Positions 1 to 8,394 of a stretch of 64,000 nucleotides of DNA are shown here, one piece after another. Position 1 is the first letter of the stretch, and each line of letters begins with the position of its first letter. The stretch is taken from the NCBI GenBank assembly GCA_001915575.1, contig MNQT01000011.1:88344-152343 (forward strand). The letters are read 5' to 3'. This DNA comes from Bacteroides sp. CAG:1060_57_27 (GTDB lineage Bacteria; Bacteroidota; Bacteroidia; Bacteroidales; UBA932). A model generated the notes under the pieces. It saw only the letters and a list, made by a program, of their open reading frames with translations. It had not been told where the DNA came from and did no database searches. Position numbers and translations under genes: made by a program.

Positions 1-26
1 TTCGGCACTAACGCGGTCGCCTGAAC

Positions 27-779
27 ATGCTCGCACAGGTATGGCTCAGCGCAGCGGGGCTTGCGGCTGCGACGATGCTCGGCTCTCTGATAGGCTTCGC
101 CGTCAGGGAACTGCCGCATAAGTGGAACGATGCGGTGCTCGGTTTCTGCGCCGGGGTCATGCTGGCCGCCTCCACAGTGGGCCTGATAGTCCCTGCGGCG
201 GAACAGGCGGGGCCGTCGTGGTGGCTCGTGCTCCTCGGTGTCGTCGCGGGCATGCTGTTCCTGAATGTACTGGACATGGTGACCCCGCACCTGCACAGGA
301 TTACCGGCCTCGACAGGGAGGAGCACCTGCACAACGCCTCGCTCAACCGCATACTGCTCTTCGTGCTCGCAATCGCGCTGCACAAGTTCCCCGAGGGCAT
401 CGCGAGCGGCGTGGGCTTCAACTCCGCAGATGTGTCCGACGCATGGACGGTGGTCGCAGGAATAGCCCTGCAGAACATTCCCGAAGGCATGGTGGTCATA
501 GCCCCTCTGCTGCTTGCCGGGGTGAGCCGCATGCGCACCTTCATGATTTCGCTCGCCATAGCGATGCTGGAGGTCGCTGGGGTATGGACGGGCTATGCCT
601 TGGGCGCCCTGAGCGAGAGGATGCTTCCCGTGATGCTCTCTTTCGCCGGAGGCGCGATGCTCTATGTGGTCAGCGACGAGATGATACCTGAGACCCATGC
701 TCACGGCTACGAGAAGGCTGCGACCTACAGTCTCGTGCTCGGTTTCGTCGGGCTCGTGCTGCTGGAGCGGCTTTTCTGA
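27..779 (+). CDS. ZIP family divalent metal transporter
   Basis: This 250-residue membrane protein probably carries Zn(II), Fe(II) or related divalent cations across the inner membrane. It contains the two ZIP-family metal-binding helices: HKFPEG at about residues 119-124 and QNIPEG at about 149-154, each with the conserved Pro-Glu-Gly after a His or Asn. Hydrophobic segments cover most of the chain, consistent with about eight membrane helices. A His/Asp-rich stretch near residues 83-101 (HLHR, EEHLH) lies in the loop before helix IV, where many ZIP proteins have a metal-binding loop. The length is normal for the bacterial ZupT/GufA-like branch. Only 26 bases precede the ATG, so a slightly longer N-terminus beginning outside the window cannot be excluded. 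Family assignment is secure; the metal is not predictable. Confidence 0.9.
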   Translation: MLAQVWLSAAGLAAATMLGSLIGFAVRELPHKWNDAVLGFCAGVMLAASTVGLIVPAAEQAGPSWWLVLLGVVAGMLFLNVLDMVTPHLHRITGLDREEHLHNASLNRILLFVLAIALHKFPEGIASGVGFNSADVSDAWTVVAGIALQNIPEGMVVIAPLLLAGVSRMRTFMISLAIAMLEVAGVWTGYALGALSERMLPVMLSFAGGAMLYVVSDEMIPETHAHGYEKAATYSLVLGFVGLVLLERLF

Positions 780-819
780 GCTATCTGTACTGCAAAATTA
801 TAAGACAAGATCAGGATAT

Positions 820-963
820 ATGGCAGAAAGACACATAATCGATATGGAGACCTGGCCGAGGCGCGGGCACTACCGCTATTTCGGGAACCTCGACGACCCG
901 TATTTCGGCATCGCCGACGCAAGGCATGTCTCGCAGTTCTTCGGCGTACTCGATATGGTTTGA
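820..963 (+). pseudogene. N-terminal remnant of a chloramphenicol acetyltransferase-like gene
   Basis: A 47-codon frame starts with ATG and reads ERHIIDMETWPRRGHYRYF, then DEP-like DDPYFGIA, and stops at TGA 961-963. The pattern 'W-x-R-x2-H-x3-F, then D/E-P-Y-F' is how type-A chloramphenicol acetyltransferase-like proteins begin (as I remember the family). These proteins are normally about 210 residues, so roughly the last four fifths are missing, including the catalytic HHxxxDG. No continuation is visible in another frame before the next gene begins at 987. I read this as a truncated relic left by a deletion. A genuine 47-residue peptide is possible but less likely. Confidence 0.55.
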
Positions 964-986
964 TCTGTGACAGTCGTCATGATGAT

Positions 987-1736
987 ATGGAAAAGAATAT
1001 AGCGGAAAGGATAAAGGTCGTCGTATTCGATGCGGACGACACGCTCTGGGCCAACCAGCCGTATTTCGATGAGGCGGAGGACAGTTACTCCAGCCTGCTT
1101 TCGGACTACGGAGAGGCGGAATACATAAAAGGAGAGCTCTTCTCGACTGAGATGCGCAACATGGACGAGCTGGGTTTCGGGGCTACGGCGTTCACGCTGT
1201 CCATGATAGAGACGGCCCTGCGCATAGGCGGCGAGAGCCTGCCGGTATCGGCTGTCTCGGATATATACGCGATAGGGCGCTCGCTGCTCAGGATTCCGGC
1301 AACGCCGCTGGAAGGAATCGAGGAGACGCTGCAGAGGCTTGCCGGGTCACGCCGTTTCAGGCTCGTGGTCCTCACCAAGGGGAACCTGCTCGACCAGGAG
1401 CGCAAGCTGGAGCGTTCGGGGCTCGGCAGGTACTTCGACCATGTCGAGATAGTCTCGGATAAGAACGAAAAGGCTTATTCGGACTTCGTGGCCTTTCTTG
1501 GCATCGACGCCTCCGAGATGATAATGGTCGGAAATTCGTTCAAGTCGGACATCGCTCCCGTCTTGGCAATCGGCGGTTACGGCGCCTATATACCCTTCCA
1601 CACCACATGGCAGCATGAAAGAGCCGAGGAATATTCTCATCCCCGGCTCATCAGGCTGGACAGCATCGTGCAGCTGTCCGGCATGCTCCTTCAGGCGACG
1701 ATGCCGGAAAGTTCCGGAAAGGCGTCTATAATATAG
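987..1736 (+). CDS. HAD superfamily hydrolase
   Basis: This 249-residue soluble phosphatase of the haloacid dehalogenase superfamily carries motif I FDADDTLW close to the N-terminus with the nucleophilic Asp and DxD general acid, motif II VVLTKGN, a motif III Lys, and motif IV VGNSFKSD near residue 180. A helical cap lies between motifs I and II, as in C1-type HADs. The substrate is not predictable. The reading frame is open back to a TTG at 960, but ATG 987 gives a normal HAD N-terminus and is preferred. Its last 46 bases overlap the 3' end of a second HAD gene on the opposite strand (1691-2332), so the two genes converge. Confidence 0.85.
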   Translation: MEKNIAERIKVVVFDADDTLWANQPYFDEAEDSYSSLLSDYGEAEYIKGELFSTEMRNMDELGFGATAFTLSMIETALRIGGESLPVSAVSDIYAIGRSLLRIPATPLEGIEETLQRLAGSRRFRLVVLTKGNLLDQERKLERSGLGRYFDHVEIVSDKNEKAYSDFVAFLGIDASEMIMVGNSFKSDIAPVLAIGGYGAYIPFHTTWQHERAEEYSHPRLIRLDSIVQLSGMLLQATMPESSGKASII

Positions 1737-2332
1737 TCGGGCCCTACGGAAGCGAGTCTTTCGCGGCTGTGGTTGCCGTAGCTGACTCCGCATACGCGGC
1801 AGGCGGCACCCTGACCCATCTGCAGGTCGAAGGTCGTGTCTCCGACGACTATGGTCTCGGAAGGGTCGAAATGCAGGGTCCCGAGTATCCTCAGCACCAT
1901 TTCCGGCGAGGGTTTGGGCGCGCATCCGCTGCCTGCCGTGAGTATCAGTTCGAAGAACTGCCTGAGATTGAACGCATCGAGCAGCCCTCCGAGCGAGTCG
2001 GTGCCGCGCGAGGTGGCGATTGCCATACGCAGGCCGCGTCCCCTGAGGCTCTCCAGGGTCTCGTAGACTCCGGGAAACATCGTGATGTGCGGGGCTGCGA
2101 CCTCGTTGAATAGGCTCCTGTATATCGCGGCAGCCCTGACTGCAGTCTGCCTGTCGAGCCCTCCGCCCTTTTCCAGGGAAAGCTCCAGCGGAAGCCCTAT
2201 CGCGCCTACGATGTCTTCCCGCGGCGGGGCTGGCAGCCCCAGCCGGCGGAAAGTCTCCATTTCAGTATGGACGATACCTTCGCAGGTGTCTACGAGGGTT
2301 CCGTCGAAATCGAATATCAGGTTTTTCGTCAT
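1691..2332 (-). CDS. HAD family phosphatase, phosphoglycolate phosphatase/beta-phosphoglucomutase-like
   Basis: This 213-residue HAD protein starts MTKNLIFDFDGTLVDT, giving motif I (DFDGTLVDT) at residues 8-16. Motif II is the Thr/Ser in IATSRG near residue 110. Lys in CAPKPSPE is the motif III residue, and VVGDTTFDL is motif IV. The order and spacing match the Gph/PgmB branch with a four-helix C1 cap, which usually removes phosphate from small sugar phosphates or phosphoglycolate. The gene directly follows the GH31 gene in transcription (stop of GH31 at 2336, start here at 2332), so the pair is probably co-transcribed. The 3' end overlaps the convergent HAD gene. Confidence 0.85.
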   Translation of the reverse strand: MTKNLIFDFDGTLVDTCEGIVHTEMETFRRLGLPAPPREDIVGAIGLPLELSLEKGGGLDRQTAVRAAAIYRSLFNEVAAPHITMFPGVYETLESLRGRGLRMAIATSRGTDSLGGLLDAFNLRQFFELILTAGSGCAPKPSPEMVLRILGTLHFDPSETIVVGDTTFDLQMGQGAACRVCGVSYGNHSRERLASVGPDYIIDAFPELSGIVA

Positions 2333-2335
2333 GGA

Positions 2336-4900
2336 CTAGAATTTCAGCCGGATTTTCCGTCCGGAGTAGGTGACGCTGCGGGTGTCGCCGTCCACGCAGA
2401 CATCTATCTGCCTGACGGCGGGCATGCCGTCATAGCCTCCTTCGGAGCGTCCTATGGTAAGGGTGCGGCTGTCGTCGTCCCATTCCAGGGGAATCCGCAG
2501 CTGCTCTCCGTCGAGGTAGTCCATGCTCGTGCCGTCGTCTTCATAGAGGGTGAACGACGCGTCCGCTCCGGGGTATACGAGAACCTTCAGGTATCCGCCG
2601 GTGTCTTCTCCGCTGTGCTGTATGTCGCGGCCCGTGGGGACTATGGAACCGGCCCTGACGAACACGGGTATGAAGCTGTCGTCTACCGCGACGCTCACGC
2701 TCCTGCCCCCGTCATGGTGCCTTCCTCCGTGCAGCTCATACCAGCCGGCCTCCCATTCCGGAAGGTAGCATTCCGCCTGCGTGGCTCCGGCCTCGGTGAC
2801 AGGGCATACGAGGAATGCGTCTCCGAACATATATTCCGTCTTCTGCGCGAGAGCCTCGGCGTCGTCGGGGAAGTCGAACACGAGCGGCCTCATCATGGTA
2901 CGCGACTCGAAGCTGACGCGCGAGGCTTCCGAGTAGATGTAGGGGAGCAGGCGGTAGCGCAGCCTGATGTTGTCCGTGACGACCTCGAGCGCATGCTCTC
3001 CGTACCTCCAGGGCTCGGTGTCGCTCATATAGCCGTGCACCCTCATCATCGGGAGGAACACTGACGCCTGTATCCAGCGCAGCATGGTCTCGATGTATTC
3101 CGGATTGTCGTACTGGTCACGGGGACGGAAGAATCCGCCGGCGTCGTAGGTCCACCACGCCTGGCCGGAGGCCATCATGCCGAGACCTGCGCTCAGCTGG
3201 TAGGCGAGTGTCTTGAAGTCGTGGCCGACATCGCCGGACCAGGTGGCGGTGCCGTAGCGCTGTATGCCCGGGAAGCCGCAGCGCGTGAAAATCAGCTGCC
3301 TGTGCGAGGGATCGTCCCTGCGCAGCCCCTCGTAGACGGTCTTGCTGACGAGCAGGGAGTAGGAGTTGCGCAGCAGCTCTCCAGGATATTTCCCGGCGTC
3401 TATGCGGCGTCCAGCAAGGTCGTCGTTCTCGGGCTCGGTGGCATCCTGCCACCAGCAGTCGATGCCGTAGGGCAGGAGACGCGAGCTGAAGTTGCGCCAG
3501 TATTCGTCAGATGCCGCAGGGTTGAAGAAATCGACCCAGTCGGTGCCGGGAATCAGGAATCCTTTCGAAGCCATTGACGAGCCGACTGTGCTGTTACGGT
3601 CTATTTTCGACCATACCGAGAGCATGAGCCTCATGTCCATGGAGTGCAGGCTGTCGGTCATCGCGCGCGGGTCGGGATAGTTCTTCCTGTCAAAGTCCAT
3701 GGCGTTCCAGCCGAGTTCTCCCCAATACTGCCAGTCCTGGACTATCATGTCTATGGGAATCCCCCTCCTGCGGAACTCGGCCGCATTCTCGAGCAGTTCC
3801 GCCTGGTTGTGGTAGCGCTCGCGGCAGTGGATATAGCCCAGAGCCCATTCCGGAATCATCGGCACCTCGCCGGTGAGCTGCCTGTATGAGGCCGTGACCT
3901 CGTCGGCGTTCCCTACGAATACGGTGTAGTCCACGCATTCCGCCACCGGCGATGACAATACGGTGCTCCCGTCAACCCTGCGCCAGCCGAGAACGGGGAC
4001 GTCGCTGCGTTCGAGCTCGGCGCTCACCCTATGCGTGCCTTTCTCAAGTTCCACTATCGCAGAGACGGTCGGAGGCAGCCAGAGGTTGCGTACGTCTATT
4101 ATGTTCCTGCCGTCTATGCTGAGGTTGTGCCGCCTTGCCATTTTCTGGCCCACATCCAGCAGCAGCGCATAGCGTCCGCTCTCCTCTATCTCTATCTCGG
4201 CCTCGAAAAGGTTGCGCGTGCGCACTTCTTTCGTGCCGCCCGTGGAGGAAGTGACGTCCACTACCTCGCTCTCTGAAACGCCTTCCTGCCTGAGCAGGGC
4301 GACGCTGTGCTCCGACGGATTGAAGTCCACGAGCCCGTAGTTGTTCCAGAGCAGGCCGTAGCCCATGCTGGAGATGTACATGGGTATCGAAATCTGCGTG
4401 TTGACCTGCGTCAGGCGCCTCGTGAGCCCGCGCACGTCGAGGTAGCCGTCCTGGAACTGACCCAGTCCGAAGAGCGCCTCGCCTTCGGGAGAATCGGCCG
4501 TGAGTGTCGCCCTGTAGAGCGCATGTCCGTCGAGGGGAGCTGGCTCCAGGCTGTGTCCCGTGGCCCTGAATACGCATTCTCCTTCCGCATTCCTGACAGT
4601 CACGGTGCCTGCCGCGGGGTCGGCCTCGACGCTCATAAGGGATGTCGACATCAGCGTCGTGCCGTTTTCCGCAGTGCGTACCCGCGTGTGCACATCATGG
4701 TCCTGTCCGGTATAGATCCATTCAGGCATCAGGCCTTCCGCGGCTTCTTCCCCGTCGGAAAACTGTATCCGGACGCTTCTCTCGTCCAGCGGGGTGAGCT
4801 TCAGCGTGCCGCCGTCAAAACCAAGCTGCACCTGGGCATGCGCCGCCGCGAGGGACATGACGCACATCCAGATGCAAGCTGCGAACCTTCTCAGCCTCAT
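2336..4900 (-). CDS. Secreted glycoside hydrolase family 31 (alpha-xylosidase/alpha-glucosidase type)
   Basis: This 854-residue retaining alpha-glycosidase has an N-terminal signal peptide (charged MRLRRF, hydrophobic core, AHAQ cleavage site), so it acts outside the cytoplasm. After a GH31 N-terminal beta-sandwich there is a PA14-like insertion at about 230-310 (for example SGRYALLLDVGQ), as in the xyloglucan-active alpha-xylosidases of Bacteroides and Cellvibrio. The (beta/alpha)8 barrel carries the nucleophile motif WWQDATEPEN (Asp486) and the probable acid/base Asp556 in TWSGDVG. A DUF5110-type C-terminal domain ends the protein. The frame is open further upstream, but ATG 4900 gives a clean signal peptide and lies 5 bases after the rubrerythrin stop. 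Alpha-xylosidase activity is the best guess; alpha-glucosidase remains possible. No SusC/SusD genes accompany it. Confidence 0.9.
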   Translation of the reverse strand: MRLRRFAACIWMCVMSLAAAHAQVQLGFDGGTLKLTPLDERSVRIQFSDGEEAAEGLMPEWIYTGQDHDVHTRVRTAENGTTLMSTSLMSVEADPAAGTVTVRNAEGECVFRATGHSLEPAPLDGHALYRATLTADSPEGEALFGLGQFQDGYLDVRGLTRRLTQVNTQISIPMYISSMGYGLLWNNYGLVDFNPSEHSVALLRQEGVSESEVVDVTSSTGGTKEVRTRNLFEAEIEIEESGRYALLLDVGQKMARRHNLSIDGRNIIDVRNLWLPPTVSAIVELEKGTHRVSAELERSDVPVLGWRRVDGSTVLSSPVAECVDYTVFVGNADEVTASYRQLTGEVPMIPEWALGYIHCRERYHNQAELLENAAEFRRRGIPIDMIVQDWQYWGELGWNAMDFDRKNYPDPRAMTDSLHSMDMRLMLSVWSKIDRNSTVGSSMASKGFLIPGTDWVDFFNPAASDEYWRNFSSRLLPYGIDCWWQDATEPENDDLAGRRIDAGKYPGELLRNSYSLLVSKTVYEGLRRDDPSHRQLIFTRCGFPGIQRYGTATWSGDVGHDFKTLAYQLSAGLGMMASGQAWWTYDAGGFFRPRDQYDNPEYIETMLRWIQASVFLPMMRVHGYMSDTEPWRYGEHALEVVTDNIRLRYRLLPYIYSEASRVSFESRTMMRPLVFDFPDDAEALAQKTEYMFGDAFLVCPVTEAGATQAECYLPEWEAGWYELHGGRHHDGGRSVSVAVDDSFIPVFVRAGSIVPTGRDIQHSGEDTGGYLKVLVYPGADASFTLYEDDGTSMDYLDGEQLRIPLEWDDDSRTLTIGRSEGGYDGMPAVRQIDVCVDGDTRSVTYSGRKIRLKF

Positions 4901-4905
4901 CCGTA

Positions 4906-5445
4906 TCAATAGTTCTCGGCGTGGAGCTCGAAGTATGACTGGGGATGGTTGCAGGTGGGGCAGACCTCGGGAGCCTCGGTGCCTACGACGATGTGTCCGC
5001 AGTTGCGGCATTCCCACACCTTCACCTCGCTCTTCCTGAACACCTCGGCGGTCTCGACGTTCCTGAGCAGGGCGCGGTAACGCTCCTCGTGTGTCTTCTC
5101 GATAGCGGCTACGAGACGGAACCTGGCGGCGAGCTCGTGGAAGCCTTCCTCATCGGCGGTCTTCGCGAAACCGTCGTACATGTCTGTCCATTCATAGTTC
5201 TCGCCCTCGGCAGCCGCGGCGAGGTTCTGTGCCGTGTCGCCTATGCCGCCGAGTTCCTTGAACCAGAGCTTGGCATGCTCTTTCTCGTTCTCCGCGGTCT
5301 TGAGGAACAGGGCAGCGATCTGCTCGTAGCCTTCCTTCTTGGCCTTGGATGCAAAGTAGGTGTACTTGTTGCGTGCCTGCGATTCGCCGGCGAATGCAGC
5401 CTCGAGGTTCTTCTCGGTCTGCGTTCCTGAATACTTGGTCTTCAT
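4906..5445 (-). CDS. rbr: Rubrerythrin
   Basis: This 179-residue cytoplasmic peroxidase reduces hydrogen peroxide in anaerobes. Residues 1-140 form a ferritin-like four-helix bundle with the di-iron ligands visible as E20 ([10 protein letters not shown]), E53-x2-H56 (ENEKEH) and a second helix pair with E119/H118 (KTHEERY). The C-terminus is a rubredoxin-like FeS4 domain with CxxC pairs at 146/149 and 162/165 (CRNC, CPTC). The length is typical. The gene is read leftwards from a TATGTTTG -7 element at 5494-5501 and is followed at once by the GH31 gene. Confidence 0.97.
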   Translation of the reverse strand: MKTKYSGTQTEKNLEAAFAGESQARNKYTYFASKAKKEGYEQIAALFLKTAENEKEHAKLWFKELGGIGDTAQNLAAAAEGENYEWTDMYDGFAKTADEEGFHELAARFRLVAAIEKTHEERYRALLRNVETAEVFRKSEVKVWECRNCGHIVVGTEAPEVCPTCNHPQSYFELHAENY

Positions 5446-5488
5446 AAGAGTTCCGTTAAGTTGTCGTGTTGTCTGTTATGTTTTTAAG

Positions 5489-5521
5489 TTTGGCAAACAT
5501 ACTAATTTTTCCTTACATTTG
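5489..5521 (+). promoter_or_regulatory. Bacteroidota-type promoter for the phospholipid gene pair
   Basis: TTTG at 5489-5492 is followed after 21 bases by TACATTTG at 5514-5521. This matches the -33 TTTG and -7 TAnnTTTG consensus used by the primary sigma factor of Bacteroidetes. The predicted start of transcription is about 5528, giving a leader of about 26 bases to ATG 5554. Confidence 0.75.
5494..5501 (-). promoter_or_regulatory. Probable -7 element of the rubrerythrin promoter
   Basis: On the minus strand the sequence reads TATGTTTG, an exact TAnnTTTG match, about 50 bases upstream of the rubrerythrin ATG. No clear TTTG is seen at -33, so the promoter may be weak or activator-dependent. 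It overlaps the -33 box of the divergent phospholipid promoter, so the two could interfere with each other. Confidence 0.5.
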
Positions 5522-5553
5522 CCGATTATACACTCAAAATCGAATATCCTGAA

Positions 5554-6249
5554 ATGGAAATAAGACAGGCAACAAGAATCCAGACGTCTATCCTGAACTC
5601 CGCCGAGAAGAAGGCGCTCGTGTGGCTGGCTGAAAGGCAGCCGCGCTGGGTGACGTCTGATACGCTCACTTTTATAGGTTTTCTCGGCGCGGTGATAATC
5701 GCCGCCGGGTACATGCTCACCGTAAAGGACATAAACTTCCTCTGGCTGGCCTCCTTCGGCTTCGTCGTGAACTGGTACGGAGACTCCCTTGACGGCACTC
5801 TGGCCAGGGTGCGCAACCACCAGCGTCCGCTGTACGGCTATTATCTCGACCATACGATGGACGGCATCAACGAGAGCCTGATGTTCATCGGAGCCGGACT
5901 GTCGTCGCTGATGCACCTTTCGCTTGCGCTGATACTGCTGCTGCTCTACCAGCTGCTCACGGTCAATGTCAGCATCAACGCACACCTGCGCAAGGAGTTC
6001 CGCCTGACCTACGCCAAGATGGGTCCCACGGAGTTCCGCCTCATAGCCGTGATAGTCAACACTCTGTTCGTCTTCATAAGGCCGTTGCGCGAGTTCTCCC
6101 GCGACTGCAGCCTGCTCGGCTACAGCTTCACGCTCAGCGCTCTCGACATCGTGGTGCTCGCGCTGATAGCGATACTTGCACTGATATACGCCGTCACCGT
6201 GATAGGCGATGCGCGGTACTACAGCGGGATAGACCCCAAGAAGTGGTAG
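5554..6249 (+). CDS. CDP-alcohol phosphatidyltransferase family protein
   Basis: This 231-residue integral membrane enzyme transfers a phosphatidyl or related group from a CDP-activated donor to an alcohol. The family signature D-x2-D-G-x2-A-R-x8-G-x3-D-x3-D is present as DSLDGTLAR, then GYYLDHTMD around residues 77-105. All four metal-binding aspartates are intact. Several hydrophobic helices follow. The acceptor (glycerol-3-phosphate, inositol or other) cannot be read from the sequence. The stop is three bases before the start of the cardiolipin synthase gene, so both probably work in anionic phospholipid synthesis. Confidence 0.85.
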   Translation: MEIRQATRIQTSILNSAEKKALVWLAERQPRWVTSDTLTFIGFLGAVIIAAGYMLTVKDINFLWLASFGFVVNWYGDSLDGTLARVRNHQRPLYGYYLDHTMDGINESLMFIGAGLSSLMHLSLALILLLLYQLLTVNVSINAHLRKEFRLTYAKMGPTEFRLIAVIVNTLFVFIRPLREFSRDCSLLGYSFTLSALDIVVLALIAILALIYAVTVIGDARYYSGIDPKKW

Positions 6250-6252
6250 TTC

Positions 6253-7659
6253 ATGCCCGTATGGCTGGACATACTGCTCGCCCTCGTCGTGGCGAGTACC
6301 GTGACTCTGGTAATCACACAGAACCGGCATCCCGTCAAGACCCTGGCGTGGATGATGGTACTTGTGTTCCTGCCGGTGATAGGGCTCGTACTGTATTTCT
6401 TCTTCGGCATAGACAACAAGCACCGCAGACTCATATCCGACGCCGACCTCGCGCGGCTCAAGTCGCACACGCTCTCGCTCGCGGAGACTCTTCCCCCGCC
6501 CGAGTACGACGACAGGGACGCCGACCTCGTCAACCTTCTCAGGACTACCAACAAGGCTTGTCCCATGCCGGGCAATGCCGTAAGGGTGTACACGGAGTTC
6601 GGCACCATGCTCTCCGACCTGCTTGACGACATGCGCTCCGCCCGCGACCATATACATTTCGAGTTCTTCAAGATAGAGGACGACTCCGTCGGACGCGCCA
6701 TAGAGGAGGTGTTCGTGGAGAAGGTACGCGAGGGTGTAGAGGTGAGGGTACAGTATGACGATGCCGCCAATCTCGACCGCAAGCGCTTCTTCCGCCGCCT
6801 GCGCGACGAGGGAGTGCAGGTGCAGCCCTTCCTGAAGGTCGTGATACCCTTCATATCCAGCGACACCAACTACCGCAACCACCGCAAGCTGGTCGTAATC
6901 GACGGCAGGATAGGCTATACCGGCGGGATGAACATAGCCGAGCGCTACCTGAAGGGAATACGCGGGGGAGTGTGGCGCGACACCCACATGAGGGTCGAGG
7001 GGCCTGCGGTGAGCGAGATGCAGACCTGCTTCATCGTAGACTGGCAGTTCTCCTCGCGGCAGGTACTCGACGCGTGCAGGTACTATCCGGAGCTCTCGCC
7101 GAAGGGCTCTGTCACCCTGCAGGTCGCGACCGGCGGTCCCATGGACGAGTGGAGGGTGATCATGCAGGGCATAGTGCAGATGATAGCCTCGAGCCGGGAG
7201 TATGTGTATGTGCAGTCCCCGTACCTGGTGCCTACCGAACCGGTGCTGCTGGCCCTGCGCAACGCTGCCCTTTCCGGGGTCGACGTGAGGGTCATGATAC
7301 CCTACAGGGGAGACAGGGGGATAATAGTGCCGCTTGCGTCGCGTTCGTATGTCGGCGAGGTGACGGCGGCGGGCGTGAAGGTGTATTTCTATTCGGGAGG
7401 CTATATGCATTCCAAGGCCATAGTCTGCGACGACAGGGTGTCCACGATAGGCTCCACCAACATGGACGTGCGCAGCTACGAACAGGATTTCGAGATAAAC
7501 GCCTTCATCTACGACAGGGAGGTGGCCGCGACCCTGCGCAAGGCCTTCCTGCACGACCAGCTTGACTCCTGGCTGGTCGATCCGGTGAAATGGGCCGGGC
7601 GCTCCTGGTTCAAGCGCTATAAGGAGTCGCTCGCAAGGCTGCTCTCCCCGCTGTTGTAG
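6253..7659 (+). CDS. cls: Cardiolipin synthase (phospholipase D family)
   Basis: This 468-residue membrane-bound enzyme joins phosphatidyl groups to form cardiolipin. The N-terminus has two membrane helices (about residues 1-55). Two PLD catalytic HxKxxxxD motifs follow: NHRKLVVID at about 209-217 and MHSKAIVCD at about 385-393. Each is followed by the usual Gly-Gly/Gly-Ser-x-Asn segment (GYTGGMNI; STIGSTNMD). Length and architecture match bacterial ClsA-type enzymes. The start codon is three bases after the stop of the CDP-alcohol phosphatidyltransferase. Confidence 0.95.
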   Translation: MPVWLDILLALVVASTVTLVITQNRHPVKTLAWMMVLVFLPVIGLVLYFFFGIDNKHRRLISDADLARLKSHTLSLAETLPPPEYDDRDADLVNLLRTTNKACPMPGNAVRVYTEFGTMLSDLLDDMRSARDHIHFEFFKIEDDSVGRAIEEVFVEKVREGVEVRVQYDDAANLDRKRFFRRLRDEGVQVQPFLKVVIPFISSDTNYRNHRKLVVIDGRIGYTGGMNIAERYLKGIRGGVWRDTHMRVEGPAVSEMQTCFIVDWQFSSRQVLDACRYYPELSPKGSVTLQVATGGPMDEWRVIMQGIVQMIASSREYVYVQSPYLVPTEPVLLALRNAALSGVDVRVMIPYRGDRGIIVPLASRSYVGEVTAAGVKVYFYSGGYMHSKAIVCDDRVSTIGSTNMDVRSYEQDFEINAFIYDREVAATLRKAFLHDQLDSWLVDPVKWAGRSWFKRYKESLARLLSPLL

Positions 7660-7689
7660 CGCCGCCTGCCTTCCGGTTCCGCCGGCCGG

Positions 7690-8316
7690 TCAGCAGGATG
7701 CACCCAACGCTTCCAGTATCGCGCATGTGCAGCGTGCGTTGAGGTCGAAGTCGGCCTGCGTCCCGCCCTTCTCTGCGGTGATGCCTCCGCAGATGTCCGC
7801 TCCTGCGAGCCTTCCGGAGCTTGAGATATCCCTTACGGTGCGGCAGAGGCTCTCCAGGCTCATGTTCCCCTGATCCCAGTCGGTGCGTGCATAGTCTTCC
7901 GACAGCACGTCCATGTCTACCGAGAGGTACAGTTCCCCCGGCAGCGGGCCGAGGTCTGCGCCGGCGGCGTCTTCCTCAGTGCGTATCCACAGCAGCTTTT
8001 CCAGCAGGGGAAGCCTGCGTGCGCGTGCGACCCAGCCTCCGCAGCTCAGCAGTTCCTCCCCGAATGCGCCTTCCTGGTCGTCGGGATGATTGTCGAGCAG
8101 CACCAGGCTGAACGGGGAACGCATCCTCTCCAGCCAGAAAAGGGTCTGGTAGTGGTAGTCTCCGGTGCCGATCAGGTGTACCGCGTGCAGCTCCATTCCC
8201 GCTGTCCGGCGCCTTATCAGGGCCGCGCTCTCCGGAGAACAGTAGCAGCAGGTGCCGTCGAGACAGGAAAAGTCGCAGTCCAGAACTTTCAGGCGTGTTT
8301 GCTCGGAAAGGGGCAT
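7690..8316 (-). CDS. Arginase/agmatinase-fold family protein
   Basis: This 208-residue cytoplasmic protein shows the ureohydrolase metal-site pattern in shortened form: GTGDYHYQ near residue 50, LDNHPDDQ near 75 (compare the family D-x-H-x-D), and SVDMDVL near 130 (family S-x-D-x-D). Known arginases and agmatinases are about 300 residues, so this is a compact relative. Its substrate is unknown; related short proteins are annotated only as arginase family. The frame is also open from GTG 8334, but ATG 8316 gives a conventional start. The gene converges on cls and diverges from the gene at 8395. No polyamine or arginine genes flank it. Confidence 0.6.
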   Translation of the reverse strand: MPLSEQTRLKVLDCDFSCLDGTCCYCSPESAALIRRRTAGMELHAVHLIGTGDYHYQTLFWLERMRSPFSLVLLDNHPDDQEGAFGEELLSCGGWVARARRLPLLEKLLWIRTEEDAAGADLGPLPGELYLSVDMDVLSEDYARTDWDQGNMSLESLCRTVRDISSSGRLAGADICGGITAEKGGTQADFDLNARCTCAILEALGASC

Positions 8317-8366
8317 AAAAATCCATTTTAGCACCGTAAAATTAAGCTTTTCTGAGAAAAAACACT

Positions 8367-8374
8367 TATATTTG
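8367..8374 (+). promoter_or_regulatory. -7 promoter element upstream of the glycine cleavage operon
   Basis: TATATTTG matches TAnnTTTG exactly and lies 20 bases before ATG 8395. The -33 position has only a T-rich stretch and no clear TTTG. It is the only promoter-like signal visible ahead of the five closely spaced genes that run to 13072. Confidence 0.55.
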
Positions 8375-8394
8375 CTAGTAAATCACAAGTGTAA

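Noticed and set aside
5476-7554. A 692-codon open frame on the minus strand opposite the phospholipid genes
   Set aside because: It is antisense to two well-supported genes and has a His/Arg/Tyr/Gly-rich composition typical of a shadow of GC-rich coding sequence, with no domain.
8317-8394. A glycine riboswitch ahead of the gcv operon
   Set aside because: The gap to the preceding gene is under 80 bases and the distance from the -7 box to the first start codon is about 20, too short for one.
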